Source: an uncultured Lactobacillus sp. (GTDB taxonomy: Bacteria; Bacillota; Bacilli; Lactobacillales; Lactobacillaceae). From it: a stretch of DNA of 64,000 nucleotides. The translations under genes and the position numbers were made by a program. This document shows positions 49,828-59,370 of this stretch, one piece after another. The stretch's first letter is position 1, and every line of letters begins with the position of its first letter. Below the pieces are notes generated by a model. It made no database searches. It saw only the letters and a list, made by a program, of their open reading frames with translations, and was not told the DNA's origin. Location of the stretch: assembly GCA_937874695.1 (NCBI GenBank), contig CALNAJ010000029.1, positions 124,001-188,000 on the forward strand, read 5' to 3'.

Positions 49828-51672
49828 TTACTTCCGTGAAGCAGTCTTCCGCTTCTTGGCAGCTTTTTCACGTTCGCTCGTGTTTAAGATTTGCTTACGT
49901 AAACGAACGTGTTCTGGTGTGATTTCACAGTATTCATCTTCGTTGATGAATTCCAGTGATTCTTCCAGGGACATCTTCAATGGTGACTTAACCTTGGCGA
50001 TATCTTCAGAACCGGCAGCCCGGACGTTGGTTTGGTTACGGCCACGCGTGATGTTGACAGAAATGTCGTTATCACGGCTGTTTTGACCAATAATCATACC
50101 TTCATAGACTTCAGTACCGGCATCAGTAAAGATTAACCCACGGTCTTGAACGGCCATGATAGCGTAAGTCGTTACCTTACCAGAGTTGATAGAAACCAGA
50201 GTCCCGTTGTGACGACCTGGGTTCCAGTTCTTGATAACTGGCAAGTACTTGGAGAACGTGTGGTTCATGATCCCGTATCCACGAGTTAAGGATAAGAATT
50301 CGGTTGAGTAACCGATCAATCCACGTGATGGGGCCAAGAAAGTCAAACGAGTTTGACCGTTACCAACGGCTTCCATGTTCTTCATTTCACCCTTACGTTG
50401 TGAAAGGGTATCAATGATTGAACCAGTGTATTCGTCAGGAGTATCGATTTGAACAGATTCGAATGGTTCGCAACGAACATTGTCCACTGTTCTGTAGATA
50501 ACTTCTGGACGAGAAGCTTGTAATTCGTAACCTTCACGACGCATCGTTTCGATCAAGATGGACAAGTGAAGTTCACCACGACCAGATACGACCCAGGCAC
50601 CAGGATTGTCGGTGTCGTCAACACGTAAGGAAACGTCGGTATGAAGTTCACGCTTCAGACGTTCTTCGATTTGACGAGACGTTACAAACTTACCTTCACG
50701 ACCAGCAAATGGTGAGTCGTTGGTCCGGAAAGTCATTTGCAGCGTTGGTTCGTCAATCCGCAATACTGGAAGTGGTTCCAACGTGTCAGGTGCAACAACA
50801 GTTTCACCAACGTTGATTTCGTCCATCCCAGAAACGGCAATCAAGTCACCCGCTTGGGCTTCGTTGATTTCAAGACGCTTCAAACCAAAGAACCCAAATA
50901 ACTTAGTTACTCGGAAGTTTTGCTTAGAACCGTCAAGCTTCATAACAGTAACACTATCGCCGACTTTAACCTTCCCACGGAAGATCCGGCCAATCCCGAT
51001 ACGACCAACGAAGTCGTTGTAGTCCAACATGGCAACTTGGAACTGTAAAGGTTCGTCAGTGTTGTCAATTGGGGCTGGGATGTGCTTAACGATGGTGTCA
51101 AAGACAGGCTTCATCGTGTGTTCTTGTGAATCCAATTCTGGATCGTAGCTTGAAGTCCCGTTCATAGCTGAAGCGTAAACAACTGGGAAGTCCAGCTGGT
51201 CTTCGTCAGCACCTAATTCGATGAAGAGGTCCAAAACTTCGTCAACAACTTCGGAAGGACGAGCGCCTTCACGGTCAACTTTGTTGATAACCACGATAGG
51301 GGTCAAGTGTTGGTCCAAAGCTTTCTTCAAAACGAAACGGGTTTGTGGCATCGTACCTTCGTAGGCATCGACAACCAGTAAAACACCGTCGACCATGCGC
51401 ATGATCCGTTCAACTTCACCACCAAAATCGGCATGTCCTGGGGTATCCAAGATGTTGATTTGCTTGTCGCCGTAACGAACAGCGGTGTTCTTGGACAGGA
51501 TCGTGATGCCCCGTTCCTTTTCGATTGCGTTAGTATCCATAGCGCGGTCGCCAATGGACGTATGTTCGTCTAACGTATCGGATTGTTTAAGCATTTCGTT
51601 AACCAGGGTCGTCTTCCCGTGGTCAACGTGGGCAATGATGGCAATGTTACGGATATCATCTCTGAATTTCAA
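49828..51672 (-). CDS. typA: Ribosome-associated GTPase TypA/BipA
   Basis: GTPase involved in 50S assembly and stress. 614 residues: G1 AHVDHGKTTL, G3 DTPGHADFGG, G4 NKVD, then EF-G-like domains III and V and the BipA-specific C-terminus (SFNRGR-like NITRGRNQTNVRAAG). A basic tail follows (REKAAKKRKTASRK). TTG start at 51672 after AAAGGAAG. Confidence 0.97.
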   Translation of the reverse strand: MKFRDDIRNIAIIAHVDHGKTTLVNEMLKQSDTLDEHTSIGDRAMDTNAIEKERGITILSKNTAVRYGDKQINILDTPGHADFGGEVERIMRMVDGVLLVVDAYEGTMPQTRFVLKKALDQHLTPIVVINKVDREGARPSEVVDEVLDLFIELGADEDQLDFPVVYASAMNGTSSYDPELDSQEHTMKPVFDTIVKHIPAPIDNTDEPLQFQVAMLDYNDFVGRIGIGRIFRGKVKVGDSVTVMKLDGSKQNFRVTKLFGFFGLKRLEINEAQAGDLIAVSGMDEINVGETVVAPDTLEPLPVLRIDEPTLQMTFRTNDSPFAGREGKFVTSRQIEERLKRELHTDVSLRVDDTDNPGAWVVSGRGELHLSILIETMRREGYELQASRPEVIYRTVDNVRCEPFESVQIDTPDEYTGSIIDTLSQRKGEMKNMEAVGNGQTRLTFLAPSRGLIGYSTEFLSLTRGYGIMNHTFSKYLPVIKNWNPGRHNGTLVSINSGKVTTYAIMAVQDRGLIFTDAGTEVYEGMIIGQNSRDNDISVNITRGRNQTNVRAAGSEDIAKVKSPLKMSLEESLEFINEDEYCEITPEHVRLRKQILNTSEREKAAKKRKTASRK

Positions 51673-51793
51673 GTGTATTTCTTCCTTTCATGCTTGTTGA
51701 ATTAGATGGATCACGGCATGCTTACGTCGATAGTAAGTACGCTTATTGTAGCGTGATTGAGTAATAAAGTCCATCTGTACCGACCGGCCGCAT

Positions 51794-51817
51794 AAAAAAA
51801 CTGTGACCGTGTCACAG
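51794..51817 (-). terminator. Terminator overlapping the suhB stop
   Basis: On the minus strand CTGTGAC/GTCACAG with ACG loop and T7; the left arm overlaps the stop codon. Confidence 0.85.
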
Positions 51818-52603
51818 TGAGACGTCATCTTCTTCAATTTGGAGAATATCACGTTGCGCTTTTTCCGTCGCTACTAGTACAAGGTTAGATGATAGCATAT
51901 TGAGCGGCTGGCCGTCAATGGTTGAGACCCGAACACCCAAAAAGTTTAGCATAACTTGACCGGCAGCAATGTCCCATGGCTTAAGGTAGGAAATGTATCC
52001 CAGCGTCTTCCCCAATAAAACATTAATCATTTCAATCCCGGCACTCCCGTAGATCCGCATGCCGGCACTGTCGTGAACAATCTTCTGCATGTGAGCCGTA
52101 TCATGAACCACTAACGGTGCGCTGGCCCCAATCAAGCCCTCAGATAAGGCCAAATTGGCGGGAGCAGAAATTTGTTGATCATTAGCCCAAACGCCGCCAA
52201 CAGCTGGCCCCCCGGCATACAGTACATCATTCATCACATCATAGATGAATCCAAGTTGGCCCTTGCCGTCCTGATAAATACCAATCATCATGGCAAAGTT
52301 GTCATGCTGTTTCACAAAGTTCATGGTCCCATCGATTGGGTCCACGATCCACACGCGACCGTCCAGACTCGTCAGCTTATCACCAAAGCCCTCTTCGCCT
52401 AAGACCTTCGCCGTTGGGTCCATGTTCCGAATACCGGCAATTAAAAATTGTTCATTACTTTTATCGATATTGGTCACGAGGTCTTTACGCCCCGTCTTCT
52501 CATCGACCGTCATAGGACCGGCCATTTTAGCAATAACCTGTCGCCGACCTTCTCGTAATAAGGCTGATACATCGCGTGCTACTTGCTGCCAATCTTCACT
52601 CAT
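51812..52603 (-). CDS. suhB: Inositol-monophosphatase family protein
   Basis: Mg-dependent phosphatase of the IMPase/SuhB family. 263 residues: LGEEGFGD, the metal-binding WIVDPIDGTMNFV and the second block PWDIAAGQVML. The substrate may be inositol phosphate, another sugar phosphate or 3'-phosphoadenosine phosphate. Downstream of yktA by 3 bp, the yktA-suhB order of Firmicutes. Confidence 0.92.
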   Translation of the reverse strand: MSEDWQQVARDVSALLREGRRQVIAKMAGPMTVDEKTGRKDLVTNIDKSNEQFLIAGIRNMDPTAKVLGEEGFGDKLTSLDGRVWIVDPIDGTMNFVKQHDNFAMMIGIYQDGKGQLGFIYDVMNDVLYAGGPAVGGVWANDQQISAPANLALSEGLIGASAPLVVHDTAHMQKIVHDSAGMRIYGSAGIEMINVLLGKTLGYISYLKPWDIAAGQVMLNFLGVRVSTIDGQPLNMLSSNLVLVATEKAQRDILQIEEDDVSL

Positions 52604-52606
52604 CGT

Positions 52607-52903
52607 TTAACGTGCCCCTTTCATCCTAATCCGACCGCCCTGCTCGCGTGCTTGCTTCATGGTGCGGTAAATACTATAACCAGACGCCTTCTCAAAGTCA
52701 CGTCCCAGTTGCTTTTCTTCAAACTTTTGTGGGACGACCTTCTGAAAATCACGGTAGGCTGCAATTAACACGTCTGCCGGCACGCCTTGATTAACTTCAT
52801 AGGCGTCCTCCACCCGCTGATAAAGCGTGGTCACCGCCACGATATCCGTGGTCGACCAGTCGGCCTGTAAAGGATATTCATAATTACTTGATGATTGGGT
52901 CAC
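52607..52903 (-). CDS. yktA: UPF0223 family protein (YktA)
   Basis: A 98-residue soluble helical protein: NYEYPLQADWSTTDIVAVTT, YRDFQKVVPQKFEEKQLGRDF. Function unknown. The GTG at 52903 uses GGAGGG that lies in the last codons of the LDH-like gene, so it is coupled to it. Confidence 0.92.
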   Translation of the reverse strand: MTQSSSNYEYPLQADWSTTDIVAVTTLYQRVEDAYEVNQGVPADVLIAAYRDFQKVVPQKFEEKQLGRDFEKASGYSIYRTMKQAREQGGRIRMKGAR

Positions 52904-52906
52904 GAT

Positions 52907-53812
52907 TTATTTTCCCTCCGTTTGTTGGCTTTCAATCGCCGTAATTTGTTCTCTAATTTCTGCAATCCGAGCGCCATAGGCCTGCTGCTCATCTTCAGAC
53001 AAGACCAGATTGGTTAAATGCTGAATGCCTTTGGTGCCGACCAACACTGGTGAGGCCGCTGCGAACGCAGGCGTCTCCTCATGGATGTTGGTGACTGGGG
53101 CAATCACTGGCTGTTGTGACAAGGTCGCCTGAATCAAGCGAATAATCGCCATATAGCGTAGTGTATCCTGCTGTTCGGCTGCCTCACGCGTCAACCAGGT
53201 GCTCATTTTATCCAAGTCGTCCGCGTCAAAATCCGCATCGGCATTGGCTAGATACATCAGTAACGGTGCCGGCCCCACGTAAGTCCGACTCCAGGCAACG
53301 ATTGGAAATTGGGCCGTACCGACAACGGTCGCTTGAATGACAGTTGCCCCCACACCAAGCCGTTCGGCTAAGCGATACGTCAACAGTCTCGTCAACGGAT
53401 ACGTCCCTAAGCCCCAGATTTGACTCGCTGGTAAGCCTGAGAATTTCCAAGCAAAGTAGCTGAGCAGTTCATCCTGCTCACCGGAAAAAACCAGCTGCCC
53501 GTTGAAGCCGTTCTCAACGATATGCTTCATCAGCAACCGCAGTTCCGCAATGCGATCAGCAATTGGCAATTCCGTCGCATACCGATCTAACACGACCAAC
53601 CACGTTGCCTTGCCATAATCCGCAGCAGTCCCCACCCGAACGGTGAGCCGGGGGCACAAGGCACTGGCCACCACCAACGGTTGATACCGCGGTGTATCGT
53701 CAGTTGCATTGGGCATAACCACGCAGTCGAGTGGTAGGTTCATCACCAGCAACTGGTGAACCAATTGACTGGCTTGATCAAAATTTCCTTGAATAAGTAA
53801 CGTTGGTTTCAT
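52907..53812 (-). CDS. Degenerate L-lactate dehydrogenase-like protein of unknown function
   Basis: 301 residues with the layout of L-LDH/malate dehydrogenase but without its catalytic residues. Recognisable are the Rossmann strand LLIQGNFDQA in place of GxGxVG, ENGFNGQLVFSGEQDELLSYFAWKFSGLP (LDH: DSGFxG, NPVDILTY, KxSGFP) and WGLGTYPLTRLLTYRLAERLGV (LDH: GSGTxLDxxRFR). Where LDH has GEHGDTEFPVW this reads VVGTAQFPIVAW, so the active-site His is missing. Heads a yktA-suhB transcript. It may be regulatory or a pseudo-enzyme. Confidence 0.72.
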   Translation of the reverse strand: MKPTLLIQGNFDQASQLVHQLLVMNLPLDCVVMPNATDDTPRYQPLVVASALCPRLTVRVGTAADYGKATWLVVLDRYATELPIADRIAELRLLMKHIVENGFNGQLVFSGEQDELLSYFAWKFSGLPASQIWGLGTYPLTRLLTYRLAERLGVGATVIQATVVGTAQFPIVAWSRTYVGPAPLLMYLANADADFDADDLDKMSTWLTREAAEQQDTLRYMAIIRLIQATLSQQPVIAPVTNIHEETPAFAAASPVLVGTKGIQHLTNLVLSEDEQQAYGARIAEIREQITAIESQQTEGK

Positions 53813-53937
53813 GGTGACCCTCCCTTTACCACAACACCCCAGCTACGGGACCATTGCCTAAACCTAAGCGGACAGTTGCATGACCAAACGGTCACAACAC
53901 GCCAAATATTTTACGCCGAAAATAACCACATAGTCCC

Positions 53938-53965
53938 ATTATAAGTGAACCTTGCCGGATAGCAA
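53938..53965 (-). promoter_or_regulatory. Promoter of the LDH-like/yktA/suhB unit
   Basis: On the minus strand TTGCTA (53960-53965) and TATAAT (53938-53943) with a 16-bp spacer. The leader would be about 120 nt long. Confidence 0.65.
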
Positions 53966-54116
53966 GTTAGAGCCGTCCAAAGACTAAAATTTATCATCAC
54001 TACCTGTAATATGAAGGGCACCCAGCCCTTAATTGACCGAAGATGGTGCGTACTGCCCAGATTGCGTACCACTTGTCTTAACCGATTGTGCCCATCCCCA
54101 TCATTCGTTGACCACG

Positions 54117-54145
54117 AAAAAAGGCCACTCACTAGGAGTGACCCT
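54117..54145 (-). terminator. Terminator of the pdh operon
   Basis: On the minus strand GGtCACTC/GAGTGgCC with a short CTAGT loop and T6. Confidence 0.87.
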
Positions 54146-54177
54146 TTCCGTGAAACTAGAGTTGTCACAAGTCGCTG

Positions 54178-55605
54178 TTAGACGTGGGTTGGGAACCCTA
54201 AAGCAATGTCCGCAGCTTCTTGGATTGGTTCGTTTAACGTTGGATGTGGGTGAATCGTCAAAGCGACGTCTTCCACATTCAACCCACCATTCACGATGAG
54301 TGATAATTCACCGGTCATGGTGCTGACCTCAGGACCTACCGCTTGGGCACCGACGATGTTCTTGTTCTCATCGTCCGTGTAGACAAAGCGGACAAAGCCT
54401 TCAGGAACATCCAAGGAGACGGCCCGTGCATTCCCAGCAAATGGGAACTTGGCGGTCTTGACCTTGATACCCTTGTCCTTGGCTTCGGCTTGCGTGTAAC
54501 CAACCGTTGCCAATTCTGGATCGGCGAAACAAACTGCTGGGACACTTAACCAGTCGTTTGCCGTCTTTTCACCAGAGATGGCACCGGCAGCGGTCTTGGC
54601 TTCGGCAAAGGCCTTGTGAGCCAATGCTGCGCCAGGAACCACATCACCAATCGCCCAGATGTATTCTGAAGCGGTCCGGCCCTGGCTGTCAACTTCGATC
54701 TGACCATGGTCATTCAGCTTAACCTTGGTGTATTCCAGACCTAAGTCATCCGTATTTGGTTTCCGGCCAACCGTGACCATGCAGTAATCTGCTTTGATCG
54801 TAGTTTCCTTGCCATCAACGGCGTAAGTAACGTCAACACTGTTATCGTCTTGCTTAGAACCCTTAGCCATGGCGCTGGTAATGACATCAACACCCTTTTT
54901 CTTCAAGTTTTTCAGCACAACGGAAACCATGTCTTTTTCGAAGTTTGGTAAGATCGATGGCGTTCCTTCGATGATGGTCACATGAGCACCTAAACTAGCG
55001 TATGCGCCCGCTAATTCAGTCCCAACGTAACCCCCACCAATAACAACTAATTCTTTAGGAATCTCTGGTAAGTTGAGCCCACCAGTCGAGTCAATGACCC
55101 GGCCTTCAAACTTGAATCCAGGGATTTCAATGGGATGACTCCCCGTCGAAATAATAATGTTATTGTATTCGAAGGTTTGACCCGTGTCCGTAGACATGAA
55201 TTGCTTTTCACCAGTTGGCATTACCCGTAATTGGGTGTCGCTCAAGAAGACAGCTTCACCATTGACCACGTCAACGTGATGCTTCTTCATCAGCATCTTA
55301 ACCCCACTGGTCATCCGATCAACGACCTTCTTTTGCTTCCACTCTTGGGTCTTCTTGAAGTCGATCTCAGCCGAGCTCGTTGAAATCCCATAAGTGGAAC
55401 CATCCTTGGCCTGTTCTAACCGGTGACCCGCTTGGATCAACGCTTTGGAAGGGACACAACCAACGTTCAGGCAGACACCGCCCAGCGTATCGGATTTTTC
55501 AACCAAAGTTACTTTTTGGCCTAATTCAGAAGCCCGAATTGCGGCTACGTAGCCACCGGGGCCGGCACCAATGATGACGGTATCCTTTTTTTCAACATCT
55601 GCCAT
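54178..55605 (-). CDS. pdhD: Dihydrolipoyl dehydrogenase (E3 of pyruvate dehydrogenase)
   Basis: Reoxidises dihydrolipoamide with NAD+. About 475 residues: FAD motif VIIGAGPGGYVAAIRA, redox disulphide GGVCLNVGCVPSKAL, NAD motif VVIGGGYVGTELA and the C-terminal His-Glu IHPHPTLNE. ATG at 55605 chosen because GGAAGG lies upstream; an ATG four codons earlier would touch it. Last gene of the operon. Confidence 0.96.
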   Translation of the reverse strand: MADVEKKDTVIIGAGPGGYVAAIRASELGQKVTLVEKSDTLGGVCLNVGCVPSKALIQAGHRLEQAKDGSTYGISTSSAEIDFKKTQEWKQKKVVDRMTSGVKMLMKKHHVDVVNGEAVFLSDTQLRVMPTGEKQFMSTDTGQTFEYNNIIISTGSHPIEIPGFKFEGRVIDSTGGLNLPEIPKELVVIGGGYVGTELAGAYASLGAHVTIIEGTPSILPNFEKDMVSVVLKNLKKKGVDVITSAMAKGSKQDDNSVDVTYAVDGKETTIKADYCMVTVGRKPNTDDLGLEYTKVKLNDHGQIEVDSQGRTASEYIWAIGDVVPGAALAHKAFAEAKTAAGAISGEKTANDWLSVPAVCFADPELATVGYTQAEAKDKGIKVKTAKFPFAGNARAVSLDVPEGFVRFVYTDDENKNIVGAQAVGPEVSTMTGELSLIVNGGLNVEDVALTIHPHPTLNEPIQEAADIALGFPTHV

Positions 55606-55613
55606 ATTTTCTG

Positions 55614-56924
55614 TCATCCTTCCATTAAGAGCATTTCTGGATCATGAAGCAATGCTTTCAGTTCATTTAAGATATTTTGAGCTAAGGCCCCGTCAATCAA
55701 ACGGTGATCGTAACTCATGGAAAGCTTCAACATCCGGCCAACAACGATGTCGCCATCTTCATTGACGTAAGGTGCCTTTTCAATCCGGCCAACCCCTAAG
55801 ATTGCCACTTCGGGTTGGTTGATAACTGGCGTGAACCAGCCCCCACCGATAGACCCAACGTTACTGATGGTAATGGAACCACCGGCCATGGATGCTGGTG
55901 ATAACTTGTTATCGTAAGCAGCTTGTGAGTTTTCACTAATTTCCTTGGCAATTTCGAACATACCCTTGGAATCCGCATTCTTGATGTTTGGTACATACAG
56001 ACCGTGATCCGTGTTGGTAGCGATACCAATATTGTAGTAGTGCTTCGTCACAATTTCTTGCGTGGTGTCATCGATTGACGCATTCAGTTCTGGGAAGTCC
56101 TTCATTACGGCAACCAGCGCCTTGACGATGTAAGGCAAGAAGGTCAAATGAATATCCTTGTCGGCAGCAGCTTGCTTGTACTTCTTCCGGTTAGCCATCA
56201 AAGCTGAAACTTCAACTTCATCGAATGACGTAACATGTGGCGCAATATCCTTGGAAGTCCGCATGCTCTTGGCAATGATCTTCCGCATTGGTGACATTGG
56301 TTCACGCGTTTCCAGTTCAGGCCGGTCGGCGTTCCAAGGCTTGATAGCTTGACCAGTTGCTTTCGCAGCGGCTGGTGCAGCAGGTGCGGCGGCGACAGCG
56401 GGTGCTGGTGCGGCAGCGCCATTGAAGTTATCGATATCAGCCTTTAAGACTTGACCATGGTTCCCGGTTGGGGTGACCTGGGTGATGTCAACACCTTTGT
56501 CGCGAGCATGTTGCCGGACAGATGGCATTGCCATGACTAACTTGTTAGGGTCGGATGCAGCGGGAACCCCAGTTGGTGCGGCAGCAGGTGCTGGCGCAGC
56601 AGCTTCAGGTTCGGCAGCGGGTGCTGGTGCGGCTTCTTCGGCTGGCGCAGCATCCCCACCCTTACCTAAATCAGGTGGCGTATCGGAGCCGTCATCGATC
56701 ACAATCAATGGATCGCCGATTTCAACGGTGTCTCCCTCTTGTGCCACAATCTTTGAAATCGTACCGTTAACGGGTGATGGTAATTCCGAAACAGACTTAT
56801 CGTTTTGGATTTCGACTAATGTGTCGTCTTCCTTGACGGCGTCTCCTTCTTTAACAAGCCATGAAGAAATTTCGCCTTCGGCCATTCCTTCACCAAGCTC
56901 AGGGAGTTTGAACGTATAAGCCAT
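55614..56924 (-). CDS. pdhC: Dihydrolipoamide acetyltransferase (E2)
   Basis: Core of the complex; moves the acetyl group to CoA. 436 residues: one lipoyl domain (1-80) with the lipoylated Lys in QNDKSVSE, an Ala/Pro-rich linker, a peripheral subunit-binding domain (SVRQHARDKGVDITQVTPTG), a second Ala/Pro linker and the catalytic domain (from about 200) with DHRLIDGALA, the active-site His-Asp. Overlaps pdhD. Confidence 0.97.
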   Translation of the reverse strand: MAYTFKLPELGEGMAEGEISSWLVKEGDAVKEDDTLVEIQNDKSVSELPSPVNGTISKIVAQEGDTVEIGDPLIVIDDGSDTPPDLGKGGDAAPAEEAAPAPAAEPEAAAPAPAAAPTGVPAASDPNKLVMAMPSVRQHARDKGVDITQVTPTGNHGQVLKADIDNFNGAAAPAPAVAAAPAAPAAAKATGQAIKPWNADRPELETREPMSPMRKIIAKSMRTSKDIAPHVTSFDEVEVSALMANRKKYKQAAADKDIHLTFLPYIVKALVAVMKDFPELNASIDDTTQEIVTKHYYNIGIATNTDHGLYVPNIKNADSKGMFEIAKEISENSQAAYDNKLSPASMAGGSITISNVGSIGGGWFTPVINQPEVAILGVGRIEKAPYVNEDGDIVVGRMLKLSMSYDHRLIDGALAQNILNELKALLHDPEMLLMEG

Positions 56925-56998
56925 GGGAAAACTTCCTTTCTTTCATTTAATGCAGGATGTTCCCACATTGTGTTTAATCTTTATTTTTAAAGTTTGAA

Positions 56999-57976
56999 TT
57001 AATAGTTAGCGATTTCGCGTGCCTTGGCTTCGATGTCATCGGCATTTGGAATCCAATCATTTTCGGCTTGGGCAAATGGGTAAATGCTATCTGGTGCAGC
57101 TACCCGGCCGATTGGGGCGTCCAAGGACATGATCTTTTCTTCGGCAATATCGGAAGCTACCACGGCACCGACACCGGCCATCCGTTGGGCTTCTTGAACG
57201 ACAACGACCTTGTGGGTCTTGTCGATGGAAGCGAAGATGGTATCCGTGTCAATTGGTGACAGTGACCGCAAGTCAATGACTTCAGCAGAAATGTTGTCTT
57301 TAGCTAAGGCATCGGCAGCCGTCAAGGATTCGTTAACTTCTGCACTGTAGGCCACGATGGTAATATCGGACCCTTCGCGAACGACCTTCGCAGAATCTAG
57401 CGGAACCGTGTACTTTTCATCTGGCACTTCGTCCTTCATTGACCGATAAAGCTTCAGGTTTTCCATGAACAGCACTGGATCATCGCTTTCAACAGCTGAG
57501 ATGATCAGGCCCTTTGCATCGTATGGGTTAGCTGGTGTAACCACCCGCAGCCCAGGGGTACTGGTGAAGTAGTTTTCCAAGTTATCGGCATGCATTTCGG
57601 CGGTATGGGTCCCCCCACCAAATGGTGTCCGAACAGTAACTGGGAAGTTCTTTTGGCCACCAAACCGGTAGTGGTCACGAGCCAATTGTCCAACAATCCC
57701 ATCCATTGCTTCGAACGTGAAGCCCATGAATTGGATTTCTGGAATTGGCCGCCAACCGGTCAGTGACAACCCGATTGCCAATCCTAAAATACCGGATTCA
57801 GCCAATGGGGTATCGAAGACCCGGTCTTCGCCATACTTGTCTTGCAGACCAATCGTGGTCCGGAAGACACCACCGTTCTTACCAACATCTTCACCGAAGA
57901 TCAAAGTCTTGGGATCGTCGTTTAAGACTTGATCCAGACCAGAAGTGATCGCTTTAATATACGTCATTTTAGCCAT
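56999..57976 (-). CDS. pdhB: Pyruvate dehydrogenase E1 component subunit beta
   Basis: 325 residues forming the transketolase-like half of E1: FGEDVGKNGGVFRTT, DTPLAESGILGLAIG, FGGGTHTAEMHADNLE (usual GGGIG...H variants) and the C-terminal transketolase domain. It pairs with pdhA to decarboxylate pyruvate with thiamine diphosphate. It starts 2 bp after pdhA. Confidence 0.96.
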   Translation of the reverse strand: MAKMTYIKAITSGLDQVLNDDPKTLIFGEDVGKNGGVFRTTIGLQDKYGEDRVFDTPLAESGILGLAIGLSLTGWRPIPEIQFMGFTFEAMDGIVGQLARDHYRFGGQKNFPVTVRTPFGGGTHTAEMHADNLENYFTSTPGLRVVTPANPYDAKGLIISAVESDDPVLFMENLKLYRSMKDEVPDEKYTVPLDSAKVVREGSDITIVAYSAEVNESLTAADALAKDNISAEVIDLRSLSPIDTDTIFASIDKTHKVVVVQEAQRMAGVGAVVASDIAEEKIMSLDAPIGRVAAPDSIYPFAQAENDWIPNADDIEAKAREIANY

Positions 57977-57978
57977 GA

Positions 57979-59094
57979 TTACTTCGACTCCTTTGCTTCG
58001 AATTCTGCAATTTGCTTCTTAACCGCTGGAGTAGGAACATTGTAAGTCCACTTCAGGAAGTCGGAAACCTTTTGTGCTGGTGCTGCTTCTGCTTCCTTCA
58101 TTGCTTGCTTAAATTCGTCTTTGTATTCGTCGACTAATTTGTCTTCTTGATCTTGTGACCAAACGCCCTTGTCCGTTAAGACTTTCCGCATCCGAATCAG
58201 TGGATCGGCATCGAACCAAGGTTTTTCTTCTTCCTTCGTCCGGTAACGTGACGGATCATCCCCGGCAGAGGAGTGCGCACCATAACGGTAAGTTAACGTT
58301 TCAATAACCACTGGACCATTCCCAGCAGCGGCAAAGTCACGGGCAGCTTTTGAAACTTCATGAACAGCCACGATATCCATCCCATCAACTTGGACGGAAG
58401 GAACACCCATAGCAACCGCTTTTTGAGCTAAGGTTTCAGCACCAGTTTGCTTGTAACGTGGTACGGAAATTGCCCAACCGTTGTTTTGAACAAAGAATAC
58501 GGCTGGTGCTTGGAAGGCACTGGTGAAGTTAACCCCTTCATACCAGTCCCCTTGTGACGTCCCACCATCACCGGTGTAGACGAAGGCAACACGGTCTTCA
58601 TCGCCGTTCTTCTTGATTCCCAAAGCTACGCCGGCAGTTTCTACGTATTGGGCACCAATAATAATTTGTGGGAAGAGCATGTTAGGATTTTCGTGTTGGT
58701 TCCCCTCAACATGACCTTTGGACCATAAGAAACCTTTTGCAACGGTAGTCCCGTGTTGAATCATTTGTGGTAAATCACGGTATGCAGGTAATAGGAAGTC
58801 TTGTTGCTTGAATGCAGTAACACTCCCCATTTCACTAGCTTCCTCACCGGCAGTTGGAGCATAAAATCCGAGGCGACCCTGACGGGAGAAGTTCATTGTT
58901 TGTTCGTGTAACGTACGCTCCCAAACCATTTTCTTCATGAAGTCAACAAGTTGGTCATCTGAATATTTCGCCAACGTGTCTGGATCAACAACCTTCCCTT
59001 CCCGGTCAATGACTTGCACCGGGTGCTTATATGGGTCGGCCATCGTAGCTTTGATTTTGGCAAAGTCTACAATCTGTTTGCTTCCATTAGCCAT
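57979..59094 (-). CDS. pdhA: Pyruvate dehydrogenase E1 component subunit alpha
   Basis: 371 residues; TPP-binding motif GDGGTSQGDWYEG...FVQNN and phosphorylation-loop-like YRYGAHSSAGDDPSRYR. First gene of pdhABCD, which makes acetyl-CoA from pyruvate. ATG at 59094 follows GAAAGGAAAG; the 39-codon upstream extension covers the promoter and is rejected. Confidence 0.96.
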   Translation of the reverse strand: MANGSKQIVDFAKIKATMADPYKHPVQVIDREGKVVDPDTLAKYSDDQLVDFMKKMVWERTLHEQTMNFSRQGRLGFYAPTAGEEASEMGSVTAFKQQDFLLPAYRDLPQMIQHGTTVAKGFLWSKGHVEGNQHENPNMLFPQIIIGAQYVETAGVALGIKKNGDEDRVAFVYTGDGGTSQGDWYEGVNFTSAFQAPAVFFVQNNGWAISVPRYKQTGAETLAQKAVAMGVPSVQVDGMDIVAVHEVSKAARDFAAAGNGPVVIETLTYRYGAHSSAGDDPSRYRTKEEEKPWFDADPLIRMRKVLTDKGVWSQDQEDKLVDEYKDEFKQAMKEAEAAPAQKVSDFLKWTYNVPTPAVKKQIAEFEAKESK

Positions 59095-59172
59095 AAGTAA
59101 CACTTTCCTTTCACTTGATATGAAATTGTTAACATAGAGTGAGTTAACGTTGCGTTTCCTGACTACACCCCT

Positions 59173-59201
59173 AAAGTACCATTTTTTCACAACCGTTGCA
59201 A
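59173..59201 (-). promoter_or_regulatory. pdhABCD promoter
   Basis: On the minus strand TTGCAA (59196-59201) and TACTTT (59173-59178) with a 17-bp spacer; leader about 70 nt. Confidence 0.72.
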
Positions 59202-59285
59202 GCCCTTTCATTGACGTAAATAAAGGTTTGACGCGAAATCATTGATAACGCTTGTGATTATCAGCTTTCGCTATTTTAAATGTAT

Positions 59286-59300
59286 GGAAACCGTTTTCTT
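59286..59300. promoter_or_regulatory. CcpA cre-like site between pdhA and def
   Basis: AAGAAAACGGTTTCC (minus strand) matches the cre pattern WTGNAANCGNWNNCW at 13 of 15 positions. It is about 85 bp upstream of the pdh -35 and just upstream of a def promoter (TTGACC at 59311, TAGATA at 59333). An imperfect inverted repeat TGATAA...TTATCA lies at 59243-59263. Carbon control is inference. Confidence 0.4.
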
Positions 59301-59370
59301 TCATTTCATTTTGACCGCCTGATATGTTAAACTAGATACTAGTTATGAATAAATTGCGGAGGTAATGCTC

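Larger units (their letters stand above)
53813..54177. other. Region between the LDH-like gene and pdhD
   Basis: 365 bp without a gene. It holds the promoter of the LDH-like gene (53938-53965) and the pdh terminator (54117-54145). Confidence 0.6.

Noticed and set aside
54178..55617. The earlier ATG at 55617 as start of pdhD
   Set aside because: It directly abuts the GGAAGG site; the next ATG is better spaced. This choice remains uncertain.
59243..59263. TGATAA...TTATCA as a terminator
   Set aside because: Arms are only 6 bp and no T-run follows on either strand; possible operator only.
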